Shown: positions 26,703 through 36,768, counted from the stretch's first letter. The stretch: DNA of 64,000 nt from Glutamicibacter sp. B1 (GCF_039602135.1 NZ_CP125942.1:3410001-3474000); one strand, 5' to 3'. The notes: a model not told the origin generated them from the letters alone. Translations and numbers: made by a program.

Positions 26703-28381
26703 TGACGAGCCCATTGTCTAAGAGCCTGCGGCAGGGCCTACCTCGGATTCCCGGGGGCGACCCATGGCCGCCGGCCAGTGTCCAAAAAACAGCAACGGAG
26801 CCCACCGTTTTACCGGTGGAAACTGAAATCCCCGTTGCCAAGGAAACGACCCAGGTTGTCCCAACCCCGGAGCCTGAGACAAGTTCAGTACAGCCAGCTA
26901 TAGTTTCGACGGCTCCTGTAGCGAAGCTTCGCCAAGGTCTGCCGAGAGTTGTTGGCGGAGATCCTTGGCCTCCTGGCGAGACGCCGGGCAGTGCCACGGT
27001 TCCCCTGGCTGCCGCTGAGCCCGCGGTGGCACCGGAATCACCCGCGCAGTCAGCGCCGGTTCAAGAACCGGCCTCCCTGGTTGCCCCTGAATCGGCTGGA
27101 GAAACTGAGCCAGCCCAAGAGGAGCGTCCCGTGGAAATCAACGGTGATGCGCCGGCGATTCGGCGAGGCTTACCTCGGGTGGCGGACGGGCAGCCGTGGC
27201 CACCAGCTAGCTTTGTCGCCGCCCCTTTCACGGCTGCGCCTGTGCCAGCCGAAAAGGCAGAACAGCGCCCATCAGCAGAGGCTCAAGAACCTGTTGTCGC
27301 AGCGCCAGTTATCGCGACACCTGTTCTCGCGGAACCCGAAGTCAAGAAACAACAGGTCGCAGAGCCAGTGGCTACACCTGTTGCCGCTCCTGCACCGGCT
27401 TCAGCTCCAGCGCCGAATACCCCGTTGGCTACGACCAGTTCGAAGCCAGCTGCTGCAGAGCCGAAACGCCATGGGCCGCTGACCACTAAACAGTGGATTC
27501 TCGCCGTCGTGCTCGGTGCATTTTGCGCCTTGGGCATGGCAACGGCAGTGGTTCTTGTTGCTCGTGGAATCGCCGGTATCGATGCCGTTGCGGCGTTCAT
27601 TCAGCGTTATCCCGGTGAATATCATCTCCCCGAGTCGGCTCCTGTGGGCGTTCCTGCTTGGTTAGCGTGGAACCACTTCTTTAACTTCTTCCTGATGGTG
27701 CTCATCATCCGTTCAGGATTGCAGGTGCGACATCAGAAAAAGCCTCCAGCCTACTGGTCTTCCAAACGAAGCCCCAAGGTGAGCATTAACCTCTGGTTGC
27801 ACCAGAGCTTAGATGTGCTCTGGATTATCAATGGTCTAGTGTTCGTCGTCTTGCTCTTTGCTTCGGGACATTGGATGAGGATTGTCCCAACGTCTTGGGA
27901 GGTTGTCCCGAATGCGCTTTCAGCGGCCCTTCAATACCTCACTTTGGATTGGCCCACGGAAAACGGTTGGGTGAACTACAACTCGCTACAGCAGCTGGCG
28001 TATTTCATCACCGTTTTTGTTGCCGCACCATTAGCAGCGATCACCGGATTCCGGTTAAGCGCGTTCTGGCCCAAGGCACCATCGCTGTCCAAGAAATACC
28101 CCATCGAGGTGGCCCGGGCCCTGCACTTCCCCACGATGCTCTACTTTGCCGTTTTCATTCTTGTTCACGTCATCCTGGTATTTTCCACCGGAGCGTTGCG
28201 CAATCTAAACCATATGTATGCCGCTCAAGGGTCAACCGATCCGACGCAGTACGCCGAGAATTGGGCAGGGTTGCTCTACTTTGCTCTTTCGCTGCTGGTC
28301 ATCACCGCCGCATGGTTTGCTTGCAGGCCTATTGTTCTCTCATCTATCGCAGGATTCTTCGGAAAGGTTAGTTCGCGGTAG
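26702..28381 (+). CDS. Cytochrome-b-like membrane protein with GLPR-PWPP repeats
   Basis: This 559-residue protein is translationally coupled to etfA. The N-terminal half (1-260) is Pro/Ala-rich and disordered and carries three copies of a motif: [32 protein letters not shown] and [16 protein letters not shown] (about residues 10, 80 and 158). The C-terminal half has six membrane segments with histidines placed as possible heme ligands ([38 protein letters not shown]), resembling cytochrome b561/FDH-gamma-type proteins. I infer a membrane partner that hands electrons between ETF and the quinone pool or another acceptor. Standard ETF:quinone oxidoreductase is not nearby. Confidence 0.7.
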   Translation: MTSPLSKSLRQGLPRIPGGDPWPPASVQKTATEPTVLPVETEIPVAKETTQVVPTPEPETSSVQPAIVSTAPVAKLRQGLPRVVGGDPWPPGETPGSATVPLAAAEPAVAPESPAQSAPVQEPASLVAPESAGETEPAQEERPVEINGDAPAIRRGLPRVADGQPWPPASFVAAPFTAAPVPAEKAEQRPSAEAQEPVVAAPVIATPVLAEPEVKKQQVAEPVATPVAAPAPASAPAPNTPLATTSSKPAAAEPKRHGPLTTKQWILAVVLGAFCALGMATAVVLVARGIAGIDAVAAFIQRYPGEYHLPESAPVGVPAWLAWNHFFNFFLMVLIIRSGLQVRHQKKPPAYWSSKRSPKVSINLWLHQSLDVLWIINGLVFVVLLFASGHWMRIVPTSWEVVPNALSAALQYLTLDWPTENGWVNYNSLQQLAYFITVFVAAPLAAITGFRLSAFWPKAPSLSKKYPIEVARALHFPTMLYFAVFILVHVILVFSTGALRNLNHMYAAQGSTDPTQYAENWAGLLYFALSLLVITAAWFACRPIVLSSIAGFFGKVSSR

Positions 28382-28484
28382 AGAATCAAATCTTGCCTCT
28401 AACGCAAATCCCCTCGCGCGAGAAGCTAGTAAGTAGTTATGGTGATTTCAACGCATCTACCAAGAAACTGAAGGACAAAACGTC

Positions 28485-29135
28485 ATGAGCCACCACCACC
28501 ACACCGAAGAACTAGAAGGCGTAGCTTTCTGGGAAAGCCACTACGGACAGTCCGAACGTGTGTGGTCAGGCAAGGTCAACCAGGTCATAGAAAACTTGGT
28601 GAAACCACTGACCCCGGGAACCTCATTGGACACCGGCTGCGGGGAAGGCGGAGACGTTCTTTGGCTCGCTTCACATGGCTGGCAAGCCACCGGTCTGGAT
28701 ATCTCTCCAACTGCCATCAGCCGAGCCCGCGACGAAGCCAAACGACATGAGATCCCCGCAGATCTGGCCCAATTTGTTGCTTCGGACCTTGGGCAGTGGG
28801 ACACGGATAAAACCTTTGATCTGGTCACCCTGAGTTTCTTCCAGGCACCCTTCGAGTTCCCGCGTGCTGATTTTCTACGCAAAGCGGCCAGCTTCGTCGC
28901 GCCAGACGGACATCTGTTGATTCTCTCCCACGCTGCGCGCCCGTCATGGGCTCCGCCGGTAGATCACGCAATGCCTGCGTTCCCATCGCCAGAGCAAGAT
29001 CTCGAAGCGTTGGCCTTGGACTTAGAAGATTGGACTATCTTGCAGGCCGAGGTGCTAGAACGAAACATCACTGCTCCGACCGGGGAACCGGCGGTCATGA
29101 AAGATTCAGTGGTGTTTGTTCAGCGCACAGCCTGA
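28485..29135 (+). CDS. Class I SAM-dependent methyltransferase (TehB-like)
   Basis: A 216-residue Rossmann-fold methyltransferase. Motif I is LDTGCGEGGDVLWLA, motif II GLDISPTAISRA, and the post-II acidic residue lies in ASDLGQWD. The N-terminus MSHHHHTEE is a natural His cluster that could bind metal. The fold and size fit TehB-like tellurite/thiopurine-type methyltransferases, but the substrate is not known. AAGGA precedes the ATG. It is a single gene. Confidence 0.8.
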   Translation: MSHHHHTEELEGVAFWESHYGQSERVWSGKVNQVIENLVKPLTPGTSLDTGCGEGGDVLWLASHGWQATGLDISPTAISRARDEAKRHEIPADLAQFVASDLGQWDTDKTFDLVTLSFFQAPFEFPRADFLRKAASFVAPDGHLLILSHAARPSWAPPVDHAMPAFPSPEQDLEALALDLEDWTILQAEVLERNITAPTGEPAVMKDSVVFVQRTA

Positions 29136-29775
29136 CACCCTCTAGAGGGCCCGGCCGTCCATTCCGATCCTTAGCTCAGGGCTCTTTGCGCGTTTTAGCC
29201 AACGTCCCCGGCACAGTGGTGATCAATACAGACGCTACCGGCACGCTCTCCGGTACGAGAGCCCCTTGCGACCGATCCCTTGGAACTCTCGAAGCATCAA
29301 AGTCGCAGTCGAAGAGGAATAGGCCCCCATCTAACGGTCTGCGATAGGGATTACGGAGTTGGACGCTAAAGATGGGGTTACGCTCCTGATGATTTATTCT
29401 ACAAGATGGACGTTGAACGCCTCGCTCTGAAGTTCTCTTTGGTTGACGATGTTCAAGTTGGCGTGGCGACCCTGTCTTGGGATTGGAATCTCTTTAGCAA
29501 ATGTGTTGCACGGGGGTTGCGCATCAAACCACGTGTTAAGTTCGCCAGAGTAATGCAGAACTGCACGTACGCAAGGCGCCCAAGAGCAAGCAATAGTGGA
29601 AAGCTTCATCCACTGCATACACAAGACTGAAGAAAATTACCCGAAGGTTGCCAAACTTATTATCATCTAGAAAGTGGCAAATTAAGTTCTGCCCGGCCGG
29701 ATCTTTAGCCTTATAGCAACACCGGTTGGCTAAGGTGCGACAAAGATCTTTTCTAACTTCTAAAGAGGTAGCTGA
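29136..29775. other. Intergenic region
   Basis: No gene is supported in 640 bases. A 12-bp perfect palindrome CCCTCTAGAGGG (29139-29150) follows the methyltransferase stop. Frames on either strand near 29400-29630 are short, compositionally odd and without motifs. The stretch adjoins the left edge of the rhamnose-cluster repeat and may contain decayed DNA. Confidence 0.4.
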
Positions 29776-30027
29776 TTGAAGGATTTTTTCCGATCATTAT
29801 CAAAAAAGGCTCTAACGATTCTGCTAGCGGTTACTATCCTTGTGCTGATCGCAGTACCAACGGCATTGATGTCCGGACTGTTCAGCGGAGTATTCGAAAG
29901 TCCCAGTGAGGGAATCCGCGTATTCTTCATCATGGTTGGCGCTGGCGTGCTATTTCTCGTGGTCGAACTGCTTGTCGAAAACTGGCGCGATAACAAGAAG
30001 AAGAAAAATTCATCAGCGCAGAAGTGA
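29776..30027 (+). CDS. Small membrane protein
   Basis: An 83-residue protein with two hydrophobic segments (about 13-35 and 48-66) and a Lys-rich tail (WRDNKKKKNSSAQK). The start is TTG 29776 with AGAGG about 7 bases upstream. Its TGA (30025-30027) falls on the first bases of the rhaR 3'-end repeat beginning at 30024, so the current C-terminus may have been created by the rearrangement that placed the repeat. Function is unknown. Confidence 0.5.
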   Translation: MKDFFRSLSKKALTILLAVTILVLIAVPTALMSGLFSGVFESPSEGIRVFFIMVGAGVLFLVVELLVENWRDNKKKKNSSAQK

Positions 30028-30213
30028 GAGAACAGTTCGTTTTCACGCCGAAACCTGTCATCCGTGAATCAACTGTGGGGGCAAAGAACGAGAGCTAGCC
30101 GCTCACTGATGCCTTGCTCAAAACCGGACTCCCAAAGTGGCATTCACCATTATTCTCTTGTTCGATTGGAATTCCAGCCAACGAGAAGGATGAAGATATG
30201 ACTGCAAGTGATC
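30024..30213 (+). repeat. Left copy of rhaR 3'-end direct repeat
   Basis: About 190 bases here match 37899-38088 in direct orientation with no net length change between the shared GTGAGAGAACAG and the shared ATGACTGCAA. The copy encodes the last 24 residues of a LacI regulator, VREQFVFTPK to NES, with its own TAG stop, then the intergenic region and the start of the small acidic ORF found after rhaR. It is a relic without its upstream gene. With the right copy it brackets the whole rhamnose cluster. Confidence 0.85.
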
Positions 30214-30240
30214 CTCCAGCCTGCACAGCTGGAGGATCAC
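30208..30240. terminator. Perfect hairpin downstream of rhaB
   Basis: GTGATCCTCCAGC (30208-30220) and GCTGGAGGATCAC (30228-30240) form a 13-bp stem with a 7-base loop, 26 bases beyond the rhaB stop. It lacks a T-run in either direction but is well placed to end the rha operon transcript. Confidence 0.6.
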
Positions 30241-30265
30241 TAATGGCATCGCTTCCCACACGAAG

Positions 30266-31750
30266 CTATGCCAGCTTGAGCGCACCAACTGGTTGGTAGT
30301 GGCGCAAACCTGTTGACCGGCGAACCACCACCCGCAAGTCATCGACCCGATGAGTGCCTTCGGGCAAGGCCCGCAATTGCACCAGCACATTGCCCAGTGC
30401 GGTGCATTCAACTGGCCCCGCAGTGACGTGCACCCGCGCAAGATCAGCTATGCGTTGGCATAACAGTTCACCTTGAGACCCACCACCGACAATGTGAATG
30501 TCCTCTAGGTCGAACCCACCGAGCCTCGCCGCTTCATGAGCCTGGGAGGCAAAGCTGCTGGCCAACGACTCGATAATGATGCGGATGAGTTCCGCCTTCG
30601 ATTCTGGAGCAATTCCACCGGCATCAATGATTGCCTCACTGATCCGAACAGGCATCCTCCCCGGCGCAAGAAACTGTTCTGCTTGTGGATCGATCAAGAC
30701 CTGAGGAACCGGTAACTTCTGGGCTTCTGCCAGTAGGTCATTCAATTGAACTTCAGCGTCCCCGGCCTGCTTCGCCTCCTGGTTCCAGTAGCTTAGCGAT
30801 TCGCTAAGCAAGAAGGTTCCGGTGACGTTCTTGAGGACCCGTACCGTTCCATCTAGTCCCAGCTCATTGGTGAACCCTGCTCGTTGGGCTTGGGAAGTCA
30901 GCACGGGTTCGGTGAGTTCGACACCAACCAGGCCCCAGGTGCCACAAGAGATGTAGGCAGATTTTTTGCTGGTCAACGGTGTCGCCGCCACGGCGCTGGC
31001 GGTGTCGTGCGAAGCTACCGCCACGACTTGCACTGCATTTGTAGCGCCAAATTCTTGTGCTAGTTCCGGCACCAGGGATCCGACGGTTTCACCGGGATGC
31101 ACGATTTGCGCAAGCTTATCCGCAACCCCGAGCACTCGTACCAACTCCTGGTCCCAGGTTCCCGAGCGCTGGTTCAGTAGTCCAGTGGTGGAAGCGTTGG
31201 TCCATTCGCAGCGTGCCTGCCCGGTAAGCAACCAGTTGATGTAGTCAGGAACCAACAGCAATTGATCAGCCGATGCCAACCGTTGCGCTTGCTGCTCAGC
31301 TTCGAGCTGATAGACGGTGTTAAACGGTAGGAACTGCAGTCCATTGAGCTCAAAAAGTTCGGCACGGCTGAACTTCTTCTCTAGTTCCGGCACAGCCAAC
31401 TCATTGCGCGGATCGCGGTAGTGTCGCACCTGCCCCAGTCGTCGCCCGTCCTTAAGCAAGGCGTAGTCCACGGCCCAGGAATCAACCCCAATGCTGGCGA
31501 TGTCAGCACGCAGCTCAAAGGCCTTCTTCAAGCCCAGTTTGATCTGCGACCACAATCCATCAATATCCCAGGCCAAGGACTGACTCGAAGCGTCAGTCTC
31601 AAACTCGGTCAGCGCAACCGGCCCATTGGCGAAGCGGTGAACAAGGGTCAACTGAATTTGCCCGTCCACCAGCTCACCAATCATGACCCGACCACTGGTG
31701 GCCCCCAAATCAATGGCGGCCACCGGGCGTTGTGTTTGCTTCTGGCTCAT
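30266..31750 (-). CDS. rhaB: Rhamnulokinase
   Basis: A 494-residue FGGY-family sugar kinase that phosphorylates L-rhamnulose with ATP. N-terminal phosphate motif AAIDLGATSGRVMIGE, the substrate segment IGVDSWAVDYALL, GYxNWLLTG-like PDYINWLLTGQ, catalytic-base region VASHDTASAVAATPL, and the C-terminal adenosine motif IVGGGSQGELLCQ. It is the last gene of the operon and overlaps the aldolase gene by ATGA (31747-31750). Its size matches RhaB. Confidence 0.93.
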   Translation of the reverse strand: MSQKQTQRPVAAIDLGATSGRVMIGELVDGQIQLTLVHRFANGPVALTEFETDASSQSLAWDIDGLWSQIKLGLKKAFELRADIASIGVDSWAVDYALLKDGRRLGQVRHYRDPRNELAVPELEKKFSRAELFELNGLQFLPFNTVYQLEAEQQAQRLASADQLLLVPDYINWLLTGQARCEWTNASTTGLLNQRSGTWDQELVRVLGVADKLAQIVHPGETVGSLVPELAQEFGATNAVQVVAVASHDTASAVAATPLTSKKSAYISCGTWGLVGVELTEPVLTSQAQRAGFTNELGLDGTVRVLKNVTGTFLLSESLSYWNQEAKQAGDAEVQLNDLLAEAQKLPVPQVLIDPQAEQFLAPGRMPVRISEAIIDAGGIAPESKAELIRIIIESLASSFASQAHEAARLGGFDLEDIHIVGGGSQGELLCQRIADLARVHVTAGPVECTALGNVLVQLRALPEGTHRVDDLRVVVRRSTGLRHYQPVGALKLA

Positions 31751-33804
31751 CGCAAGAACGCTGCAGCAACACCAGAATCCACTGGAATGTGCAGCCCTGT
31801 GGTGCGAGTTAATTCTGGTCCGGTCAGCACATATACCGCATCGGCAATATTTTCCGGGATGACTTCTCGCTTGAGAATAGTCCGGTTCGCGTAGAACTGT
31901 CCCAGGTCTTCCTCGGCGACACCGTAGGTAGCGGCACGGTTGGCACCCCAGCCCGAAGCGAAGATACCCGATCCACGCACCACACCATCGGGGTTGATGC
32001 CGTTCACACGAACACCGTGCTCTCCCAGTTCAACAGCCAGCAACCGTACCTGGTGGGCTTGATCTGCCTTCGTCGCCGAATACGCGATGTTATTCGGGCC
32101 AGCAAAAACGGAATTCTTAGAGGAGATGTAGATGATGTCCCCGCCAAGCTTCTGCTCGATCAGCACCTTGGCGGCCGCCTTCGAGACAAGGAATGAGCCC
32201 TTGGCCATCACGTCGTGCTGCAGATCCCAGTCGGCTTCGGTGGTTTCCAGCAAGGACTTCGACAGGGACAGACCAGCGTTGTTGACCACAAGATCCAGAC
32301 CACCAAAAGCCAGCACCGCATCATCAATAGCTGCCTGTACTGCCTTTGCGTCGGCCACGTTGGCAGCTATCCCTACAGCAACATCGGTGTCACCCAATTC
32401 AGCAGCGGTTTCTTGCGCCTTGGCTAAGTCCAGATCGGCAATCACCACACAGGCACCTTCTGCAGCCAGTCGCTTGGCCACCGCCTTGCCGATGCCCGAA
32501 GCAGCCCCGGTCACCAAAGCAATGCGTCCCGCATGCGATTTGGGCTGAGGCATACGTTGCAGCTTCGCCTCTTCCAAGGCCCAATATTCGATCCGGAATT
32601 TCTCTGCATCAGAAATCGGTGTGTAGCTGGAGAGCGCTTCGGCCCCGCGCATCACGTTAATGGCGTTCAGATAGAATTCACCGGCCACCCGCGCGGTTTG
32701 CTTATTCGCCCCGTAGGAAAACATGCCCACCCCGGGAACCAAGACGATCAACGGGTCCGCCCCGCGCATGGCCGGGGAGTTCTCCTGCCTGTGACTCTCG
32801 TAGTAGCGCTGGTAGTCGGCGCGGTACTCGAGATGAAGCTCCTGCAACCGGACCAGTTGTTCTTCAACGCTCGCCGTGGCCGGTAAATCCAGCACCATTG
32901 GTTTGACCTTGGTGCGCAAGAAGTGGTCGGGGCAGCTGGTCCCAAGTGCGGCCAGTGAGGCCAATTTTTCGCGTGCAAGGAAGTCCAGGACCCGCTCATC
33001 ATCGCTGAAGTGGCCGACCATGGGCTTGTCTTTGCTGGCCAGTGAACGAATAGTTGGCGCCAGGGCGGCGGCACGGGTACGACGCTCCGATTCAGGCAGC
33101 GGTTCAAAGCCAGAGACTACCTCGCCAAAGGGCTGGGGCTCCCCATGTTCTTGGATATAAGCGGCCGCGGTGTCAATGATCCACAACGCATTTGTTTCCG
33201 ACTCTTCGCTGGTATCTCCCCAGGCCGTGATCCCATGGCCACCGAGGATACAGCCCACCGCTTGCGGGTTCTCGTCCTTGATTCGGGCAATATCCAGGCC
33301 GAGCTGGAAGCCCGGACGGCGCCAATCAACCCACGCCACCTTGCCACCAAAAATCTTGGCGGTGAGCTCTTTCCCATCCTTGGCGGTGGCGATGGCGATG
33401 CCGGAGTCGGGATGCAGATGGTCCACGTGGTTGGCGTTGACCAGTCCAAGCATGGCGGTATCAATCGAGGGGGCCGCGCCACCCTTGCCGTGCAGGCAGT
33501 AGTCGAAGGCGGCCACCATTTCGTCTTCCCGCTCTACGCCCGGGTAAACGTCAACCAGCGCACGCATCCTATCCAGGCGCAGGGTGGACAAGCCCTGTTC
33601 GGTCAATGTTCCCAGATCGCCACCGGATCCCTTGACCCAAAGCAGCTCGATACTCTCCCCGGTGACCGGGTCGATGGTGGTGCCCTTGGCCGAAGTATTG
33701 CCCCCGGCATAGTTGGTGTTTTTCTTGTCTTGGCCTAGTCGGTTGGAACGCTCAATAAGAGCTGCAGCCGTAGTGGTACTCGATGTTGCAATGCTTTGAG
33801 TCAT
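31747..33804 (-). CDS. rhaD: Bifunctional rhamnulose-1-phosphate aldolase / lactaldehyde dehydrogenase
   Basis: A 685-residue fusion. The N-terminal class II aldolase domain (about 1-400) shows TNYAGGNTSAKGTTIDP, LWVKGSGGDLG and the metal-binding HVDHLHPDSGIA. The C-terminal SDR domain (about 430-685) has the cofactor motif VTGAASGIGKAVAK, NNAGLS, and YSATKADQAHQ with the catalytic Tyr and Lys. The first domain splits rhamnulose 1-phosphate to dihydroxyacetone phosphate and L-lactaldehyde, and the second oxidises lactaldehyde. This is the RhaEW arrangement of Bacillus. I used ATG 33804, because the upstream extension enters the intergenic region. Confidence 0.92.
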   Translation of the reverse strand: MTQSIATSSTTTAAALIERSNRLGQDKKNTNYAGGNTSAKGTTIDPVTGESIELLWVKGSGGDLGTLTEQGLSTLRLDRMRALVDVYPGVEREDEMVAAFDYCLHGKGGAAPSIDTAMLGLVNANHVDHLHPDSGIAIATAKDGKELTAKIFGGKVAWVDWRRPGFQLGLDIARIKDENPQAVGCILGGHGITAWGDTSEESETNALWIIDTAAAYIQEHGEPQPFGEVVSGFEPLPESERRTRAAALAPTIRSLASKDKPMVGHFSDDERVLDFLAREKLASLAALGTSCPDHFLRTKVKPMVLDLPATASVEEQLVRLQELHLEYRADYQRYYESHRQENSPAMRGADPLIVLVPGVGMFSYGANKQTARVAGEFYLNAINVMRGAEALSSYTPISDAEKFRIEYWALEEAKLQRMPQPKSHAGRIALVTGAASGIGKAVAKRLAAEGACVVIADLDLAKAQETAAELGDTDVAVGIAANVADAKAVQAAIDDAVLAFGGLDLVVNNAGLSLSKSLLETTEADWDLQHDVMAKGSFLVSKAAAKVLIEQKLGGDIIYISSKNSVFAGPNNIAYSATKADQAHQVRLLAVELGEHGVRVNGINPDGVVRGSGIFASGWGANRAATYGVAEEDLGQFYANRTILKREVIPENIADAVYVLTGPELTRTTGLHIPVDSGVAAAFLR

Positions 33805-33844
33805 GATTCTCTCGGTTGTTCTTCTCGGAGTTCTTCGCTGGTAT

Positions 33845-35152
33845 TTACGCGTCGACCCGGTCGGCAGCGACCAGCTTGCCGTAACGCGCAATCTCAATTT
33901 CTTCTAGGGACTTGCCACGTGTTTCTGGCGCCCAGATGGTTCCGATCAATAGCGCCGCGGCGAGCAGCCCCAGGATTAGCAGGCCCAGCTTTTCTAGCCC
34001 CATGTTGGTCAGCAGCACCGGGAAGACCAGTGAGAGCAGGCCAACCATGACACGGGCAAGCATGAACAGCACTCCCTGCGCGCTGGCACGGTATTTGGTG
34101 GCGAATAGCTCGGCAGTCCACAGTCCGTAGAAGGCCTGAGCACCGATACCGGCAGAAATACCCCAAGCTACCGCGTAGAACAGCAGCGAGAATGTTCCTG
34201 GTGGTACGAAGATCAATACCGCCCAGGCCACGATGCCCAGCAGGGCTCCGGTGAAGTACAGCCATCGACGCGAGACGCGGTCACCGTATTTCATGAAGCC
34301 GAAGTAGGTGGCTGCGGCGGTCAGTACCCAGACCAATACCTGCAAGAGGTTCTGCTGGGTGGCCGATTCGACTCCGGCTGCTTCGTACACTCGCGGCTGG
34401 AAGATGCCGGCCTGGCCTGCCACGGTATTCCACAGGCCGTAAACGCCGATCAGGAACAGCAGAGCCGAGAAGTTTTTGCGTTCGGCCAGCAGTGAGCGAA
34501 TACCGGAGAAGAAGGAAATCTTGGTTCCGTTGGCCAGCTCGTTTGCACGTTGTTCCTTCCACCGGGTGGATTCTGGAAGGCCACGACGGACCCACCAAGT
34601 CACCGCGGCCACTACGAAGAGGTGGAAGAAGATCAGTCGGGATCCAGCCACACCCAGCGGTTCGACCATAATGGCCAAGGCAAAACCAACTGCGGGTCCA
34701 AAGGACCATGCCAGCTGAGCGGTGCCCACGTGGGCAGCGCGTGATTCTTCGGGCGCTTCTTCGGCAATATAGGTCCAGGATGCTGGAACGCCGGCGCCGA
34801 CGGCGATACCCATGAGCACCACACCGACCACCAGGAGTGTGGTGTTAGCCGTGAAGGTGATCAGCAAGGCACCGATCATGAAGACAATCAGGTCATATGT
34901 GTAGATGAACTTTCGACCTAACCGGTCGCACAGCGGACCGCCGATCATCGCCCCCAGTGCAGCGCCGAAGGCGTTAGCGGACACGGCGGCGATAATACCG
35001 ACCAGCGCATCGTCAAACCCGAAGGCTGATTGCCACAGACTCAGGCTGGTGGCTAGGGCGATGATGGCGCCGGCCTCAATGTAGTTGCTCATCGCCACAG
35101 CGATAGTTGCTTTCCAGCCGGTAATGCCGCGCTTCGTTGCTACGGTACCCAT
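33845..35152 (-). CDS. MFS sugar transporter, probable L-rhamnose permease
   Basis: A 435-residue major facilitator of the sugar-porter type with 12 membrane segments: GGPLCDRLGRKFIYTYDLI between segments 2 and 3, PASWTYIAEEAPEESRAAH, GLPESTRWKEQR in the central loop, and WAPETRGKSLEEIE at the C-terminus. It starts directly after the isomerase stop (35153) and 40 bases before rhaD, so it is within the rha operon and most likely imports L-rhamnose. Confidence 0.85.
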   Translation of the reverse strand: MGTVATKRGITGWKATIAVAMSNYIEAGAIIALATSLSLWQSAFGFDDALVGIIAAVSANAFGAALGAMIGGPLCDRLGRKFIYTYDLIVFMIGALLITFTANTTLLVVGVVLMGIAVGAGVPASWTYIAEEAPEESRAAHVGTAQLAWSFGPAVGFALAIMVEPLGVAGSRLIFFHLFVVAAVTWWVRRGLPESTRWKEQRANELANGTKISFFSGIRSLLAERKNFSALLFLIGVYGLWNTVAGQAGIFQPRVYEAAGVESATQQNLLQVLVWVLTAAATYFGFMKYGDRVSRRWLYFTGALLGIVAWAVLIFVPPGTFSLLFYAVAWGISAGIGAQAFYGLWTAELFATKYRASAQGVLFMLARVMVGLLSLVFPVLLTNMGLEKLGLLILGLLAAALLIGTIWAPETRGKSLEEIEIARYGKLVAADRVDA

Positions 35153-36325
35153 TTAGGCTCCCCATCCTGCTTGTACCCCACCGACGCGCTCGGCTTCGAT
35201 GCGGCTTTGGTAGTCCGAAGTGCGGAAGGCCTGCATCGGATCTGCCGGGAGGCCACGCTCGGCCCGCCAAGCTTCAAGTTCTGAGCGGACATCGGTGTAG
35301 AAGGCGTTCATGAAGATTTCGTTGGCAGCTAGCACGTCGCCTGAAATCTGTGCCTCCGTCAATGCAACGCGATCAATGAGCAGGGCTCGCGCGGTCATCT
35401 CTTGGACGTTGAGCACGCTGCGGATTTGACCCTGAATCTTGTTCTCCACGTTGTGGCACTGGTCCAGCATGAAAGTAATGGTGCTCTGTTCTTCTAACCC
35501 GCCACCGCGAATGACCTCGGCCATGATACGGAAGAGCTGATAGGGGTCAGCGGATCCAACAATCAGATCGTCATCGGCGTAGAAGCGGGAGTTGAAGTCG
35601 AAGGAGCCCAGCTTGCCTAGACGTAGCAGCTGCATCACGATGAACTCGATGTTGGTTCCTGGCGCATGGTGCCCGGTGTCGAGGCAAACCATTGCCCGCT
35701 CCCCTAGGGCTGCTACTTGAGCGTAGGAGGTGCCCCAGTCTGGAACATCGGTGTGGTAAAAAGCTGGTTCAAAGAACTTGTATTCCAGTACTAGGCGCTG
35801 CTCGCCGGAAAGACGGGCATAGATTTCTGCCAGCGAGTCTGCCAAGCGGTCTTGGCGACCACGCATGTCCGCCTGGCCCGGGTAGTTAGATCCTTCGGCA
35901 AGCCAGATCTTCAAATCTTGGCTGCCCGTTGCGTCCATGACGTCGATGCATTCAAGGTGATGATCGATGGCCTTGCGACGGATCTTTGGATCCTCGTGAG
36001 TTAGCGCGCCGAACTTATAATCATCATCCTGGAAGGTGTTCGAGTTAATAGTTCCTAGACGCACACCGAGGTTCTCGGCATGGCTGCGCAGGGCGCTAAA
36101 GTCCTCAACTTTGTCCCAGGGAATGTGCAAGGCCACCGATGGTGCAAGACCGGTGAGTCGGTGTACTTGTGCGGCATCGGCGATCTTTTCGAAGGGGTCT
36201 CGTGGTGTTCCTGCGGTTGAATACACCTTAAACCGGGTGCCGGAATTACCGTAGGCCCAGGAAGGGACTTCGATGGCCAGTTGGTTGAGTGTTTCTAGGT
36301 TCTCGGGGCTCAACGTTGCGCCCAT
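35153..36325 (-). CDS. rhaI: L-rhamnose isomerase
   Basis: A 390-residue isomerase of the xylose-isomerase-like TIM-barrel family, of the RhaI (Pseudomonas stutzeri) type rather than RhaA. It converts L-rhamnose to L-rhamnulose. Metal-ligand regions: LEYKFFEPAFYHTDVPDWG, VCLDTGHHAPGTNIEFIV, and GSFDFNSRFYADDDL. I prefer ATG 36325, where GGAG sits 6 bases upstream, over ATG 36337, which has a poorer site. It is the second gene of the operon after the mutarotase. Confidence 0.92.
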   Translation of the reverse strand: MGATLSPENLETLNQLAIEVPSWAYGNSGTRFKVYSTAGTPRDPFEKIADAAQVHRLTGLAPSVALHIPWDKVEDFSALRSHAENLGVRLGTINSNTFQDDDYKFGALTHEDPKIRRKAIDHHLECIDVMDATGSQDLKIWLAEGSNYPGQADMRGRQDRLADSLAEIYARLSGEQRLVLEYKFFEPAFYHTDVPDWGTSYAQVAALGERAMVCLDTGHHAPGTNIEFIVMQLLRLGKLGSFDFNSRFYADDDLIVGSADPYQLFRIMAEVIRGGGLEEQSTITFMLDQCHNVENKIQGQIRSVLNVQEMTARALLIDRVALTEAQISGDVLAANEIFMNAFYTDVRSELEAWRAERGLPADPMQAFRTSDYQSRIEAERVGGVQAGWGA

Positions 36326-36355
36326 AAACCTCTCCATTTCTCTTGATGCGGTGAG

Positions 36356-36703
36356 TTAGTTTCTTGTTGCTGGCAGGTTTGCCAATTGGTCTTCGAGGTT
36401 GAAAACTTCACTGAGCCGTTGGGCTTGCTGATCCGCTCGTCCGTCGAGACTGAGGAAGAATGCAGACATCTCTGCCTCCCACCGTGCAGTGCGCGGGTCA
36501 GCGTCGAGAGCCTCTTGCGCTGCTTGGTCGTCGTCCGTTTCGTAATAGCCGATGAGCAGTCCGTCGGCGCGTAGAAAGAGCGAGTAGTTCCGGCGTCCGG
36601 CATCGTTGATTGCTTGGAGCATCTCCGGCCAGACTTTTGCGTGGCGTTCGATGTACTGGTCCATGAGCTCGGGGCGAACTTGTAGCTGGAAGCAGACTCG
36701 CAT
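36356..36703 (-). CDS. rhaU: L-rhamnose mutarotase
   Basis: A 115-residue RhaM/RhaU-type mutarotase that interconverts the alpha and beta anomers of L-rhamnose. Visible signatures: MRVCFQLQVRPELMDQYIE, HAKVWPEMLQAINDAGRRNY and LIGYYETDDD. ATG 36703 follows AGGAAGG about 8 bases upstream and is preferred to an upstream in-frame start. It is the first gene of the rha operon, directly behind the operator region. Confidence 0.9.
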   Translation of the reverse strand: MRVCFQLQVRPELMDQYIERHAKVWPEMLQAINDAGRRNYSLFLRADGLLIGYYETDDDQAAQEALDADPRTARWEAEMSAFFLSLDGRADQQAQRLSEVFNLEDQLANLPATRN

Positions 36704-36768
36704 TAGCTTTCCTTCCTGCGTCAAACGTCGTTGTTGGTGGTACCGCTATCTCTTCATTTTGCATAAAA

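Noticed and set aside
29139..29150. CCCTCTAGAGGG palindrome as terminator
   Set aside because: No loop and no T-run; too short to claim a terminator or operator.
29394..29630. Overlapping frames on both strands in the 29.1-29.8 kb gap
   Set aside because: Neither has a ribosome site or recognisable family; composition does not look coding.
30118..30441. Minus-strand frames at 30118 and 37993 with similar peptide ends
   Set aside because: The similarity reflects the DNA repeat of the rhaR 3' region read in antisense, not a real protein pair.
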